From Clostridia bacterium (lineage in GTDB: Bacteria > Bacillota > Clostridia > Oscillospirales > Acutalibacteraceae), in NCBI GenBank assembly GCA_017432485.1, contig JAFRJB010000126.1, positions 1-42,839 of the forward strand: 42,839 nt of DNA. The letters run 5' to 3'. A program made the position numbers and the translations under genes. The notes under the pieces were generated by a model, which worked only from the letters and a program-made list of their open reading frames with translations, searched no databases and was not told where the DNA came from. The stretch's first letter is position 1, and each line of letters opens with the position of its first letter. Of the stretch, positions 30,286-38,447 are shown piece after piece.

Positions 30286-31275
30286 ATGAAAAAAGCATTA
30301 GTATCTGTTCTGTCATTGATTTTAGCACTGTGTATGTTTGGCAGCAGTATGAGCGCGTTTGCCGACGGGTGGGATACCGACCCTGTATGCATTGACCATA
30401 CTTACAAGAGAACAGTAATAAAAAAAGCTACTGATTCTGTGGATGGTTATACGGCAATGGCATGCAGTGCCTGCGGCGATATTCAAAAGGGCACCGAGCA
30501 GCGCATTGCGCATATTGCAGGTGTCAGTATTTCGAAAACTGCGTATGCTTATGACGGCAATGAAAAGAAACCGGCAGTCACCGCAAAGGATGCCGATGGT
30601 AATGTAATTGCAGCAAGTAACTACACGGTGAAATACTATAACAATGTCAAAGTCAAGCAAAATACTTATGCATTGATTACTTTCAGCGGTAAATATGATG
30701 TAGCGTATAAGCGTAGCTTTACGATTTCTTTGGCAAAGCCGGTCGTCAAAGTGACCACCGGTACAAACGCCGTAAAACTTTCTTGGGCAAAGGTGCCCGG
30801 CGCGAAGTATTACAGAGTTTATGTTTACAGTGCATCCAAGCATCAAAGGGTTGCCAATACTTCTGCACTTTCATACACGATTAAGAATCTCAAAGCCGGC
30901 ACAAAATATGTTTACCTTGTCAGAGCTTACTTCGTGAACGCAGCGAAGAAAGAGGTCATGAGCCCCTATACATTGAGCGATAATGTAACAGCACTTACTC
31001 TTTGTAAAGCACCGAGTGTGAAGGCGGGTGTTTCCGGCAAAACGGTTACCCTTAAGTGGGGTGCGGTTGCCGGTGCAAAGTATTACCGCATCTATCGCTA
31101 CAACACTAAAACTAAGAAATACACAAGCCTTGCAAACAATGTTAAAACTCTGTCTTATGCGCTTAAAAACCAACCGAAAGGTACAAACTATTACCTTGTC
31201 AGAGCCTATAATTCCGCCGGAGGCGGCAGTGCATACAACACCAAGATTTTGGCAAAGGCAGTGGTGAAAAAATAA
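30286..31275 (+). CDS. Secreted protein with two fibronectin type III domains
   Basis: The 329-residue protein has a Sec signal (cleavage near SAFADG, about 25). Its Cys/His-containing N-terminal module (CIDHTY, CSACGD) is followed by a beta-rich module (SISKTAYAYDGNEKKPAVTA, NYTVKYYNNV) and then two Fn3 domains (about 160-240 and 245-325; KLSWAKVPGAKYYRVYVY and LKWGAVAGAKYYRIYRY). The ATG at 30286 follows AAAGGA. Residues 1 to about 145 are paralogous to the next gene. There is no catalytic domain or anchor, so a surface-binding role is likely but unproven. Confidence 0.82.
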   Translation: MKKALVSVLSLILALCMFGSSMSAFADGWDTDPVCIDHTYKRTVIKKATDSVDGYTAMACSACGDIQKGTEQRIAHIAGVSISKTAYAYDGNEKKPAVTAKDADGNVIAASNYTVKYYNNVKVKQNTYALITFSGKYDVAYKRSFTISLAKPVVKVTTGTNAVKLSWAKVPGAKYYRVYVYSASKHQRVANTSALSYTIKNLKAGTKYVYLVRAYFVNAAKKEVMSPYTLSDNVTALTLCKAPSVKAGVSGKTVTLKWGAVAGAKYYRIYRYNTKTKKYTSLANNVKTLSYALKNQPKGTNYYLVRAYNSAGGGSAYNTKILAKAVVKK

Positions 31276-31411
31276 GTTCATGCACCAATGAGAAAAAAGG
31301 CTTCTCGTTGTGCATGATAAATGTGTTTTCATTGGCACAAGGTGTTAGCCTTGTGCCGACTTTTTGTTGAAAAAACATTTTGCAGTACAAAAATAAAAGA
31401 AAGGAATGCCA

Positions 31412-32335
31412 ATGATGAAAAAAATAGTCATATCGGTTTTATCAGTGGTGTTGGCACTGTGTCTGCTTGGCGGCAATGTGAGTGCATTTGCCGATGGGTG
31501 GGATACGCCACCGGTTTGTCTGGTGCATACTTATAGCCAAGTCTTTGTGGAACCGGCCGGTTTGCAGAGCGATGGCTATACCGCTCGGCAATGTAAAATA
31601 TGTCAATCTATTGATAACAGTTCCAAGCAGCGCATTGCCGGGATTGCAAGTGTGGAATTAGAACAAGAAGAATATCTCTACGATGGGAACGCAAAAACAC
31701 CCGCAGTGCTTGTTAAGGATGTGGATGGTGAAACGATTGCGGCGCAGAACTACACTGTCGAGTATTTTAATCATATTGCTGCCGGGAGCGATGCTTATGC
31801 GCGCATTACCTTTAGCGGCAATTATACCGGCAGTGTCGAGAGATTATTTCGGATAAAGAACACCGGCGCGATTTGCGGGCAGATTGATACCAACCAATTC
31901 TACCACCCCGTAATGGTGGATTTGTATTTGGGTGATACCATGGTCATCGGCACTGCTATTCTAAATGACGGCACTTTCTTCTTAGATGACCTTGCACCGG
32001 GCACTTACAGCGCAAAAGTGCGCTCTGTCAACAGTCCGACAATTGAGATTACCGATATTGCGGTGGCAAACAATGTTATCAATCTCAATGAGAGCGAAAA
32101 TGCACAACTGCAGACTTTCTGCCTTGCTGTTGGTGATATCAATGGCGATGGTGTGGTCGGCTTTCCCGATGCGAGTCAACTGTTGGCAAACAATATTTAC
32201 GGCAGCGATCGTTACAACGATTGGTATGAAGAGCGTATTGATTTGAATTTCGATGGAATTATCAATGTGCAGGATATCGGCATACTGCTTCAAGCAGAAA
32301 ACTACGGCGCTTGTCAAAAAGTCTTGCAGTATTAG
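31412..32335 (+). CDS. Secreted dockerin-containing protein
   Basis: The protein has about 307 residues. It has a Sec signal (SAFADG), the same Cys/His N-terminal module and YxYDGNxKxPAV beta module as the gene before it, and a beta-rich middle (GQIDTNQFYHPVMVDLYLGD, LDDLAPGTYSAKVR) of prealbumin/CNA-B-like character. A C-terminal type I dockerin follows. Its two calcium loops read DINGDGVVGFPDASQLL and DLNFDGIINVQDIGILLQ. Dockerins bind cohesins on scaffoldins; no cohesin is encoded in this window. The start is 31412 or 31415 (tandem ATGs after GAAAGGA). Confidence 0.82.
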   Translation: MMKKIVISVLSVVLALCLLGGNVSAFADGWDTPPVCLVHTYSQVFVEPAGLQSDGYTARQCKICQSIDNSSKQRIAGIASVELEQEEYLYDGNAKTPAVLVKDVDGETIAAQNYTVEYFNHIAAGSDAYARITFSGNYTGSVERLFRIKNTGAICGQIDTNQFYHPVMVDLYLGDTMVIGTAILNDGTFFLDDLAPGTYSAKVRSVNSPTIEITDIAVANNVINLNESENAQLQTFCLAVGDINGDGVVGFPDASQLLANNIYGSDRYNDWYEERIDLNFDGIINVQDIGILLQAENYGACQKVLQY

Positions 32336-32373
32336 AACAATTATATTTAACAGGTTTTAGCACTATCCTTAAA

Positions 32374-32398
32374 TACTGAACTCTGAAAACTGAACACT
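32374..32398. repeat. Short heptad repeat (CTGAA family)
   Basis: ACTGAACTCTGAAAACTGAACAC is the same family as 5700-5733, directly before a terminator. Confidence 0.55.
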
Positions 32399-32431
32399 AA
32401 AAAACAACAAGAATTATTCTTGTTGTTTTTT
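32399..32431. terminator. Terminator after the dockerin gene
   Basis: A perfect 15-bp stem (AAAAAACAACAAGAA / TTCTTGTTGTTTTTT) has a TTA loop. Confidence 0.85.
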
Positions 32432-32477
32432 TACAGGATTTTTTGCTGCCGTAGCACAAACTTTGTGCATCGCAGTC

Positions 32478-32542
32478 TTGCAAAGCATCGCGCACTTCAT
32501 TATAATATAACTATATACTATTACAAATTCTCATAGTATATA
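32478..32542 (+). promoter_or_regulatory. guaA promoter and leader dyad
   Basis: TTGCAA (32478-32483) and TATAAT (32501-32506) are 17 bp apart. Directly downstream a perfect 10-bp inverted repeat (TATATACTAT 32512-32521 / ATAGTATATA 32533-32542) ends two bases before the AGGGGAC ribosome site. It may be an operator or an RNA hairpin at the very 5' end of the message. No purine riboswitch core is seen. Confidence 0.5.
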
Positions 32543-32553
32543 AAGGGGACAGT

Positions 32554-34080
32554 ATGGAAAAAATTTTGGTTTTGGATTTTGGCGGGCAGTATAATCAGCT
32601 CATTGCGCGCCGTGTCAGAGATTTGCAGGTGTATGCGGAGATTTTGCCGTATACCGTGCCTCTCGAGCAAATCAAGGCAAATAACTATAAAGGCATTATC
32701 TTCACCGGTGGACCGAACTCGGTCTTCGACCCGGCTTCACCGCACTATACACCTGAGATTTTGGAGCTCGGGGTGCCGATTTTGGGCATTTGTTACGGCT
32801 GCCAGCTCATTTGCCATATGGCAGGGGGAGAGGTCAAGACCGCGCCCTCAAGCGAATACGGCAAAATCACTTTTAAGCATGCGCCTTCGCCGCTGTTTGA
32901 AGAAGTACCGGAACTGAGCACGGTTTGGATGAGCCACACCGACTATATCGCTACGCCGCCGGCGGGCTTTGCCATCACCGGTAAAACCCTCGATTGCCCG
33001 GTTGCGGCAATGGATAATAAAGATAAGAAAATTTACGCCGTGCAGTTCCACCCGGAAGTGACCCATTCGGAATTCGGCAAACAAATGCTGGCGAATTTCC
33101 TTTTCCGCGTGTGCGGGTGCCAAGGCGACTGGGTGATGGACAATTTCATTGAGCAAAAGATTCAAGAACTGCGCCAAAGCATCGGCAGCCAAAATGTCAT
33201 TTTGGGGCTTTCCGGCGGGGTGGATTCTTCGGTTGCGGCGGGCTTGCTCTCGCGCGCCGTCGGCAAGCAGTTAACCTGTGTCTTTGTCGACCACGGCTTA
33301 ATGCGCAAAAACGAAGGCGATGAAGTAGAAAAAACTTTCACGCAGCTTTTTGATATGAACTTTATCCGTGTCAATTGCGCCGACCGCTTTATGAAAGCAC
33401 TGAAAGGTGTTACAGACCCCGAAGAAAAGCGCAAGATTATCGGCACAGAGTTTTTCGAGGTGTTTTGGGATACCATCCGCGAGCAGCGCGATAAGGGCTT
33501 CTTTGCGCAGGGTACGATTTACCCCGATTGCATCGAATCAGGCAAAGGTGATGCCGATGTTATCAAAACCCACCACAACCGTGTGAATACTCCCGGTGAT
33601 GTGCAGTTTGCAGGCATTTTGGAGCCGCTGTGCGATTTGTTTAAAGACGAAGTGCGCGCTGTTGGTGAAAAGCTCGGTATTCCCAAGGCGCTGGTGTGGC
33701 GCCAGCCCTTCCCGGGCCCCGGCCTCGGGGTAAGAATTATCGGGGAAATTACCGCCGAGAAAATTGCTGTTTTACAGGATGCCGATTGGGTGCTGCGCGA
33801 TGAAATGGCGAAGAACGGCTACGAAAAAGAGCTCGCGCAATTCTTCTGTGTGCTGCCGAATGTGAGCACGGTCGGTGTCATGGGCGACCACCGCACTTAT
33901 GACCACCTTATTGCGATAAGAGCTGTCACGACCGATGACTTTATGACTGCCGATTGGGCAAAGATACCTTTCGATATTCTCTCGCAGGTTTCCAACCGCA
34001 TTACCAACGAGTGCGCCCACATTAACCGCGTGGTCTACGATATCACCACTAAGCCGCCCGCAACGGTGGAGTGGGAGTGA
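32554..34080 (+). CDS. guaA: GMP synthase (glutamine-hydrolysing)
   Basis: The 508-residue enzyme turns XMP, ATP and glutamine into GMP. The N-terminal class I amidotransferase is complete: ICYGCQL around the nucleophile Cys (about 80), and FHPEVTHSE with the catalytic His and Glu (about 167-170). The ATP-pyrophosphatase P-loop LSGGVDSSVAA lies at about 218. The C-terminal dimerisation domain ends PPATVEWE. All domains are intact. A second, amidotransferase-less GMP synthase lies 2.8 kb downstream on the same strand. Confidence 0.96.
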   Translation: MEKILVLDFGGQYNQLIARRVRDLQVYAEILPYTVPLEQIKANNYKGIIFTGGPNSVFDPASPHYTPEILELGVPILGICYGCQLICHMAGGEVKTAPSSEYGKITFKHAPSPLFEEVPELSTVWMSHTDYIATPPAGFAITGKTLDCPVAAMDNKDKKIYAVQFHPEVTHSEFGKQMLANFLFRVCGCQGDWVMDNFIEQKIQELRQSIGSQNVILGLSGGVDSSVAAGLLSRAVGKQLTCVFVDHGLMRKNEGDEVEKTFTQLFDMNFIRVNCADRFMKALKGVTDPEEKRKIIGTEFFEVFWDTIREQRDKGFFAQGTIYPDCIESGKGDADVIKTHHNRVNTPGDVQFAGILEPLCDLFKDEVRAVGEKLGIPKALVWRQPFPGPGLGVRIIGEITAEKIAVLQDADWVLRDEMAKNGYEKELAQFFCVLPNVSTVGVMGDHRTYDHLIAIRAVTTDDFMTADWAKIPFDILSQVSNRITNECAHINRVVYDITTKPPATVEWE

Positions 34081-34119
34081 TTTTTGCTTAAAAAATTTGC
34101 TTAAAAACGCATATGCATA

Positions 34120-34148
34120 TTGATTTATGCTTGAAATTGCTCTATACT
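34120..34148 (+). promoter_or_regulatory. Promoter of the DUF1846 gene
   Basis: TTGATT (34120-34125) and TATACT (34143-34148) are 17 bp apart. The expected start point is about 34155. Confidence 0.5.
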
Positions 34149-34160
34149 ATATAAGTACAG

Positions 34161-34193
34161 AGCGGCTGTACAGCGTACAGCCGCTATTCTTTT
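34161..34193 (+). terminator. Attenuator-like hairpin in the DUF1846 leader
   Basis: A perfect 11-bp stem (AGCGGCTGTAC / GTACAGCCGCT) with an AGC loop is followed by ATTCTTTT. It begins only a few bases after the predicted start point, so it would sit at the extreme 5' end of the message. It could stabilise the RNA or terminate early. Confidence 0.45.
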
Positions 34194-34224
34194 ATAATGT
34201 GTTGAGATAAAAGGGGACAGAGAA

Positions 34225-35694
34225 ATGTATAAAATCGGTTTTGATAACGATAAGTATTTAAAAATGCAATCCGAGCGCATTCGCGAGAGGATTTCCGAGT
34301 TTGGCGGCAAGCTTTACCTGGAATTCGGCGGCAAACTCTTTGATGATTTTCATGCTTCGCGCGTGCTGCCCGGTTTCCAGCCCGACAGTAAACTGCAAAT
34401 GCTCTTGCAGCTCAAAGATGAAGCGGAAATTGTGATTGTCATCAGCGCGGAAGATATCGAAAAGAGCAAGCTGCGCGCGGATCTCGGCATTACCTATGAT
34501 TTTGATGTTATTCGCTTAATTAACGAGTTTACCAACAAAGGCTTAATGGTCGGCAGCGTGGTGCTGACGAGATACACACCAAGCCCGCGCGTGCTCGCGT
34601 TTGAAGATAAACTGCATTCCCTCGGCTACAATGTCTACCACCACTACACCATTGAGGGCTATCCCTCCAATATCTCTAAAATTGTCAGCGATGAAGGTTA
34701 CGGTAAGAATGACTATATCGAGACCTCCCGCAAATTGGTCATTATCACCGCGCCCGGTCCCGGCAGCGGCAAAATGGCAACCTGCCTTTCTCAACTCTAC
34801 CACGAAAACAAGCGCGGCATCAAAGCCGGTTATGCGAAGTTTGAAACCTTCCCGATTTGGAACCTGCCTTTGCGTCACCCGGTTAATATGGCGTATGAAG
34901 CGGCAACTGCCGATTTAAACGATGTGAATATGATTGACCCGTGGCATTTGGAAGCCTATGGCAAGACCACTGTCAATTACAACCGCGATGTCGAGATTTT
35001 CCCCGTTCTCAAAGCGACATTCGATAAAATTTACGGCACCTGCCCCTACAAATCGCCCACCGATATGGGTGTGAATATGGCAGGCAACTGCATTTTTGAT
35101 GATGAAGCGGTCAGCGAAGCCTCCCGGCAGGAGATTATTCGCCGCTACTATGCTGCGGCGGCAAGTGCTTCGCGCGGCGCCAAAAACACCGACGAGCGCT
35201 TTAAACTCGAACTGCTTATGAACCAAGCGGGCATCAGCGAGACCGACAGAGTACCGGTTTCTCCCGCCAGAGCCAAGCATATGGAAACCGGCGCGCCTGC
35301 TGCGGCAATTGAGCTTAGTGACGGAAAAATTATTACCGGTAAAACTTCCGAGTTGTTGGGCTGTTCCTCGGCAATGCTCTTAAATGCGCTCAAGTACCTT
35401 GCCGGCATCAGCGACAATGTGCTGTTGATTTTGCCGGGCGTGATTAAGCCGATACAGGAGTTAAAAGTCAATGCACTTGGCGATAACAGTCACTTGGCGC
35501 TGCTGCACATTGATGAGCTGTTGATTGCGCTCTCTATTTCCGCAGTGACCGATGGTAGCGCGAGAGCTGCACTCGAGCAATTACCCAAACTAAGAAACTG
35601 CGAAATGCATACCACTGTGCTGTTGGCGCAGGTGGATGAAAATGTGCTCAAAAAATTAGGCATTCGCTTAACGACCGAAAAATTCGAGAATTAG
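34225..35694 (+). CDS. DUF1846 family protein
   Basis: This 489-residue cytoplasmic protein matches the DUF1846 family over its length. The start MYKIGFDNDKYLKMQSERI, the segment KLYLEFGGKLFDDFHASRVL, the nucleotide-loop-like ITAPGPGSGKMATCLSQLY (about 173-191) and TDMGVNMAGNCI are characteristic. The family is common in Firmicutes and structurally solved, but its biochemical role is not settled; the Gly-rich loop suggests nucleotide binding. AAAGGGGAC precedes the ATG, the same ribosome site as guaA. Confidence 0.88.
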   Translation: MYKIGFDNDKYLKMQSERIRERISEFGGKLYLEFGGKLFDDFHASRVLPGFQPDSKLQMLLQLKDEAEIVIVISAEDIEKSKLRADLGITYDFDVIRLINEFTNKGLMVGSVVLTRYTPSPRVLAFEDKLHSLGYNVYHHYTIEGYPSNISKIVSDEGYGKNDYIETSRKLVIITAPGPGSGKMATCLSQLYHENKRGIKAGYAKFETFPIWNLPLRHPVNMAYEAATADLNDVNMIDPWHLEAYGKTTVNYNRDVEIFPVLKATFDKIYGTCPYKSPTDMGVNMAGNCIFDDEAVSEASRQEIIRRYYAAAASASRGAKNTDERFKLELLMNQAGISETDRVPVSPARAKHMETGAPAAAIELSDGKIITGKTSELLGCSSAMLLNALKYLAGISDNVLLILPGVIKPIQELKVNALGDNSHLALLHIDELLIALSISAVTDGSARAALEQLPKLRNCEMHTTVLLAQVDENVLKKLGIRLTTEKFEN

Positions 35695-35700
35695 CCGGTT

Positions 35701-35746
35701 CCCTCAAAACTGCGTTGTTGCGCGGTTTTGAGGGCTTTTCTTTTTT
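35701..35746 (+). terminator. Terminator after the DUF1846 gene
   Basis: A 14-bp stem (CCCTCAAAACTGCG / CGCGGTTTTGAGGG, one G-U pair) with a TTGTTG loop is followed by CTTTTCTTTTTT. Confidence 0.88.
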
Positions 35747-35826
35747 GAAAAACTCCTGATGTAAAAGGAAACACCTTTACAATTTTACAGGGGATTGACA
35801 AGTAGAAAACCTTTACAAAATTAAAA

Positions 35827-35855
35827 TTGACGGAATTTACTTCTTTTGTTATAAT
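35827..35855 (+). promoter_or_regulatory. Promoter of the EamA transporter gene
   Basis: TTGACG (35827-35832) and TATAAT (35850-35855) are 17 bp apart. Upstream, CCTTTACAA occurs twice (35774-35782 and 35810-35818), and the first copy forms a dyad with TGTAAAAGG at about 35759-35767. This suggests a repressor or activator site. Confidence 0.6.
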
Positions 35856-35887
35856 AGAAATAATCTTGTAGGAGTAATAGCAAATTT

Positions 35888-36838
35888 ATGGTTTTTGGCG
35901 TATTTGCAGGCATTACATGGGCGCTCGAAACAGTGATTTTGGGCATCGCGCTGAGTATGTCGCCCTTTGTGAAAACAGAGCAGGCGATTTTTTTGGCGCC
36001 CTTTGTGAGCACCTTTTTGCATGACCTGTTTTCCGCGCTGTGGGCGTGTTTGTATAACGGGGTGCGCGGCAACCTCAAAAATGTGTGGGCGGCGCTCAGA
36101 ACCAAAAGCGGTAAATTTGTAATGCTCGCGGCGCTCATTGGCGGCCCTATCGGTATGACCGGCTATGTGCTCGCCATTAAGTACCTCGGCTCTGCGGTCG
36201 GGGCGGTGGCAAGCTCCATTTACCCGGCGATCGGTGCGATTTTGGCATATTTCGTGCTTAAGGAGAAAATGCAGTGGTACCGCTGGGTGCTGCTTGCCGT
36301 GACCATTCTCGGTGTGTGCGGTCTGAATATGAGCGCAGATATTAAGGTGGATAATATCCTGCTCGGTGCACTCGGCGCACTGATGTGCGCTTTCGGCTGG
36401 GGCACGGAAGCAGTCATTCTCGCCAAAAGTATGAAAGACCCGAGCGTGAAGCAGGAATATGCCCTGCAAATCAGGCAGAGCACCTCGGCGCTCGTTTACG
36501 GCACTATTTTACTGCCGATTTTAAGAGGGTGGGGCTTTACGGTCAGCCTCTTTACCGACCATACCGGCTGGCTGATACCGACCATCGCACTCGCGGCGCT
36601 GTTTGCAACCGTTTCTTACCTTTGTTACTACAACTCCATTTCCCGCATCGGCGCTTCCAAGTCGATGGCGCTCAATATTACGTATGCGGCGTGGGCAGTG
36701 GTGTTTTCGATTATCATTCTTCGCGATACTTCGCTTCTCAAACCTTTACCGATACTCTGTGTGATTGTCGTAATTGTGTGCGGGCTGTTTGCAGCGGCGG
36801 ATGTTAAAGAAATTTTCGGCAAAAAAGAAAAAGGCTGA
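35888..36838 (+). CDS. EamA/DMT-superfamily membrane transporter
   Basis: This 316-residue membrane protein has about ten hydrophobic helices, arranged as two EamA repeats (about 1-145 and 150-310). GSAVGAVASSIYPAIGAILAYFVLKEK at the end of the first repeat and SMALNITYAAWAVVFSIII in the second are the usual EamA positions. The family exports or imports small metabolites such as amino acids or nucleobases. Neighbouring GMP synthases do not prove a purine substrate. A GGAG site lies rather far (about 13 bp) from the ATG. Confidence 0.82.
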   Translation: MVFGVFAGITWALETVILGIALSMSPFVKTEQAIFLAPFVSTFLHDLFSALWACLYNGVRGNLKNVWAALRTKSGKFVMLAALIGGPIGMTGYVLAIKYLGSAVGAVASSIYPAIGAILAYFVLKEKMQWYRWVLLAVTILGVCGLNMSADIKVDNILLGALGALMCAFGWGTEAVILAKSMKDPSVKQEYALQIRQSTSALVYGTILLPILRGWGFTVSLFTDHTGWLIPTIALAALFATVSYLCYYNSISRIGASKSMALNITYAAWAVVFSIIILRDTSLLKPLPILCVIVVIVCGLFAAADVKEIFGKKEKG

Positions 36839-36846
36839 GCCTTTTA
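36827..36846 (+). terminator. Hairpin at the end of the transporter gene
   Basis: AAAAGGC / GCCTTTT with a TGA loop that is the stop codon of the transporter. It is short, with a weak T-run, and may only partly separate the gene from the GMP synthase subunit downstream. Confidence 0.45.
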
Positions 36847-36885
36847 AAATAGTTAATAATATTTAAAATACACGGGAGGTAAATT

Positions 36886-37869
36886 ATGGATTCCAATGTA
36901 AGACCCGAATCAATGCAGAGAATTACAACCGAAGCGCTTGCCAATGCTTTTATTGATGAGCAGGTCAAAGCCATCAAAGAGCAGGTGGGCGACAAGAAGG
37001 TGCTTTTAGCGCTTTCCGGCGGTGTCGATTCCAGTGTGGTTGCCGCGCTGCTCATTAAGGCAATCGGCAAGCAGCTGGTGTGCGTGCATGTCAACCACGG
37101 TTTGCTCAGAAAAGGCGAGCCCGAGCAGGTAATCGAAGTGTTCCGCAATCAAATGGATGCGAACCTCATCTATGTGGATGCGGTTGACCGCTTTTTAGAC
37201 AGGCTTGCCGGTGTGGCAGAGCCGGAGAAGAAAAGAAAGATTATCGGTGATGAGTTTATTCGCGTTTTTGAAGAAGAAGCCCGCAAATTAGAGGATATTC
37301 ACTTCCTTGCGCAGGGCACCATTTACCCCGACATTTTAGAGAGTAAAGACGGCATTAAAGCCCACCACAATGTCGGCGGTATGCCCGAAGAGTTTGATTT
37401 TGAATTGGTCGAACCGGTCAAGCTTCTCTTTAAGGATGAAGTCAGAGTGGTCGGCAAAGCATTGGGACTTCCCGATAATATGGTTTACCGCCAGCCCTTC
37501 CCGGGCCCCGGTCTGGGCGTGCGTTGCCTTGGTGCGATTACCAGAGAGCGCCTCGAGTGTGTCAGAGAGAGCGATGCAATTCTCCGTGAAGAGTTTGCCA
37601 AAAACGGCTTGCAGGGCAAGGTGTGGCAGTACTTTACCGCTATTCCCGATATTAAGTCTGTCGGTGTTAAAGACGGTAAGCGCTATGAAGGCTACCCGGT
37701 CATCATTCGTGCTATTAACACCAAAGACGCCATGACCGCCACGGTCGAAAACGTGCCCTTTGAACTGCTTGAGCACATTACCGACCGCATCACCCACGAG
37801 GTTGAGGGTGTCAACCGCGTATTGTTCGACTTAACGCCCAAGCCCATCGGCACCATTGAGTGGGAGTGA
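36886..37869 (+). CDS. Stand-alone GMP synthase ATP-pyrophosphatase subunit (no glutaminase domain)
   Basis: The 327-residue protein corresponds to the C-terminal two-thirds of GuaA: P-loop LALSGGVDSSVVAALL (about residue 42), HFLAQGTIYPDILES, QPFPGPGLGVRCLGAI and a dimerisation end PIGTIEWE. There is no class I amidotransferase domain. It resembles the split, archaeal-type subunit, which needs a separate glutaminase or free ammonia. The window also encodes a full-length GuaA. GGGAGG precedes the ATG, and the coding sequence looks intact. It could be an ammonia-dependent backup or act on a related nucleotide. Confidence 0.88.
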   Translation: MDSNVRPESMQRITTEALANAFIDEQVKAIKEQVGDKKVLLALSGGVDSSVVAALLIKAIGKQLVCVHVNHGLLRKGEPEQVIEVFRNQMDANLIYVDAVDRFLDRLAGVAEPEKKRKIIGDEFIRVFEEEARKLEDIHFLAQGTIYPDILESKDGIKAHHNVGGMPEEFDFELVEPVKLLFKDEVRVVGKALGLPDNMVYRQPFPGPGLGVRCLGAITRERLECVRESDAILREEFAKNGLQGKVWQYFTAIPDIKSVGVKDGKRYEGYPVIIRAINTKDAMTATVENVPFELLEHITDRITHEVEGVNRVLFDLTPKPIGTIEWE

Positions 37870-37870
37870 T

Positions 37871-37975
37871 TTTCGCGAAGCGAAAATCAACTATAAGTTA
37901 TAAACTATTAACTATTAGTTTTGATTTTGCAATGCAAAATCTTTTTTCGAGCAACACATTGTGTTGCTCGAAAAA
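37871..37975. repeat. Hairpins and TAACTA-type repeats after the GMP synthase subunit
   Basis: TTTTCGCGAAGCGAAAA follows the stop codon. Next come AACTAT/TAACTA-type heptads (37888-37915) and a long hairpin with arms TTTTTTCGAGCAACACA and TGTGTTGCTCGAAAAAA (about 37941-37975). The long hairpin has T-rich flanks for termination on both strands. Confidence 0.65.
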
Positions 37976-38023
37976 ATTAGTGGACTAATGCATTGTGAAT
38001 TTCAAAAATAAGAAGGTTTAAAA

Positions 38024-38383
38024 ATGTCAAACAGTATATTAAGAGAAAAATCAAAACAGTTTGCAATCGAAATAATTGGAATCTGTAGAGAAATGCGTAG
38101 GAATAGAATCGAATATGCACTTATTGACCAATTACTTCGTAGCGGCACTTCAATTGGTGCGAATATTCATGAGGCACAATTTGCTCAAGGAACAAAAGAT
38201 TTCATCTCAAAATTTGAAATTGCACTTAAAGAATGTAACGAGAGTGATTATTGGTTGGAAATTTTGTTGTCAACAGACAGTATTGAAAAGAGTAAGTGTT
38301 TAAAACTGAGAGCAGACTGTGATGAAATAAGAAAGATGTTGATTTCTTCTGTCACAACAATAAAGAATAAACATAATTCATAA
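38024..38383 (+). CDS. Four-helix-bundle protein (23S rRNA intervening-sequence protein family)
   Basis: This 119-residue helical protein has the family landmarks: a first helix with KSKQFAIEIIGICRE, LIDQLLRSGTSIGANIHEAQ, and KFEIALKECNESDYWLEIL. Proteins of this family were first found inside 23S rRNA intervening sequences but also occur free, as here; no rRNA is nearby. The function is unknown, and some members accompany diversity-generating elements. The gene is clearly more AT-rich than its neighbours and is flanked by repeats and terminators, so recent acquisition is likely. AGAAGG lies upstream of the ATG. Confidence 0.85.
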   Translation: MSNSILREKSKQFAIEIIGICREMRRNRIEYALIDQLLRSGTSIGANIHEAQFAQGTKDFISKFEIALKECNESDYWLEILLSTDSIEKSKCLKLRADCDEIRKMLISSVTTIKNKHNS

Positions 38384-38401
38384 ACACTATTATCAAATTA
38401 T

Positions 38402-38436
38402 AAAACCTGAAGTTTCAGTTTGAACTTCAGGTTTTT
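38402..38436. terminator. Bidirectional terminator between convergent genes
   Basis: A 13-bp stem (AAAACCTGAAGTT / AACTTCAGGTTTT) with an 8-nt loop serves the plus-strand four-helix gene and the minus-strand GIY-YIG gene. Confidence 0.8.
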
Positions 38437-38447
38437 AATTATCAATA

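Noticed and set aside
32433..32553. Purine riboswitch before guaA
   Set aside because: The promoter lies only about 50 bp before the start codon, leaving no room for an aptamer.
38024..38383. Diversity-generating retroelement component
   Set aside because: The four-helix protein alone is not enough; no reverse transcriptase, template repeat or variable target is present.
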